Assembly: GCA_036752825.1 (NCBI GenBank)
Contig: DAIORV010000131.1
Span: 1-6,112 of the forward strand
Reading direction: 5' to 3'
DNA length: 6,112 nt
Origin: UBA5177 sp002413265
GTDB lineage: Bacteria; Chloroflexota; UBA5177
Positions 6,036 to 6,112 of this stretch are shown in pieces. Within the stretch, counting starts at the first letter, position 1. Each line of letters begins with the position of its first letter. A model generated the notes under the pieces. The model saw only the letters and a program-made list of their open reading frames with translations. It ran no database searches and was not told the DNA's origin. The position numbers were made by a program, and so were the translations under genes.

Positions 6036-6112
6036 TCAGGCTTTCTGAAAGATTTCTAGTACGGCGGACACATCCTGGCCCTGGAAGATAGGCGGAGTCT
6101 TAAGGGGTACGA
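6036..6112 (-). CDS. Possible C-terminal tail of an upstream gene, unrecognised; partial, cut by right edge
   Basis: Twenty-four open codons enter from the right edge on the minus strand and end at TGA (6038-6036). The last residues, PPIFQGQDVSAVLEIFQKA, look protein-like, with an amphipathic final helix. The frame is too short to prove coding and I do not recognise the family. The ending faintly recalls C-termini of CaiB-type CoA-transferases, but that is not an identification. It would be co-directional with pdxS, 213 bp upstream, with the hairpins and operator in between, so it is probably a separate transcription unit. Confidence 0.35.
   Translation of the reverse strand, partial: VPLKTPPIFQGQDVSAVLEIFQKA

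Noticed and set aside
5792..6091. 99-codon plus-strand frame across the region upstream of pdxS
   Set aside because: It starts inside pdxS, crosses the operator repeat and hairpins, and gives a low-complexity, proline- and serine-rich translation with no recognisable domain.
1..6112. CRISPR arrays, tRNA or rRNA genes, insertion sequences
   Set aside because: No regularly spaced repeats, tRNA-like cloverleaf, rRNA signature or transposase-like frame was seen by eye on either strand.

Overview
This 6.1 kb window is bacterial DNA of moderately high GC content (about 60% by eye) and densely coding. It holds four complete genes, one gene cut by the left edge and a possible gene end cut by the right edge. 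Confident products are an F420-type deazaflavin (FO) synthase, a DXP-independent vitamin B6 (PLP) synthase pair, a MocR-type PLP-binding regulator and a HAD-family sugar-phosphate phosphatase. A one-polypeptide FO synthase (FbiC) is typical of Actinobacteria but also occurs in scattered other F420-producing bacteria. The phosphatase resembles enterobacterial HxpB, and codon use is less extreme than in high-GC Actinobacteria, so the window may come from a non-actinobacterial or uncultured lineage. The taxon cannot be fixed from the sequence alone.

Layout, left to right. Positions 1-374 (minus) encode the N-terminal two thirds or so of an HxpB-like HAD phosphatase, transcribed out of the window. 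Across an 85-bp divergent gap lies fbiC (460-2802, plus), with a CofG half followed by a CofH half. fbiC converges on pdxR; only 19 bp separate the two genes and a hairpin spans the junction. The minus-strand block pdxS (5822-4935), pdxT (4935-4336) and pdxR (4282-2822) reads as one operon, with a 1-base pdxS/pdxT overlap and a 53-bp pdxT/pdxR gap. Upstream of pdxS are a perfect 12-bp inverted repeat, two small hairpins and a possible C-terminal coding tail at the right edge.

How the genes work together. PdxS and PdxT together make pyridoxal 5'-phosphate from a pentose phosphate, a triose phosphate and glutamine-derived ammonia. PdxR should sense PLP through its aminotransferase-like domain and control the operon. 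The inverted repeat 45 bp upstream of pdxS contains AAGTGGACT in each arm, close to the PdxR motif I recall from Corynebacterium, and is the best operator candidate. An SD-masking hairpin just before pdxR suggests a second, translational level of control. FbiC makes the FO chromophore of F420 from tyrosine and the riboflavin intermediate 5-amino-6-(D-ribitylamino)uracil. That intermediate is released by HAD phosphatases, so the divergent HAD gene might supply FbiC's substrate; this is a hypothesis only. I found no evidence for a wholly new system. The most interesting parts are the regulatory architecture of the pdxSTR operon and the HAD-fbiC pairing.
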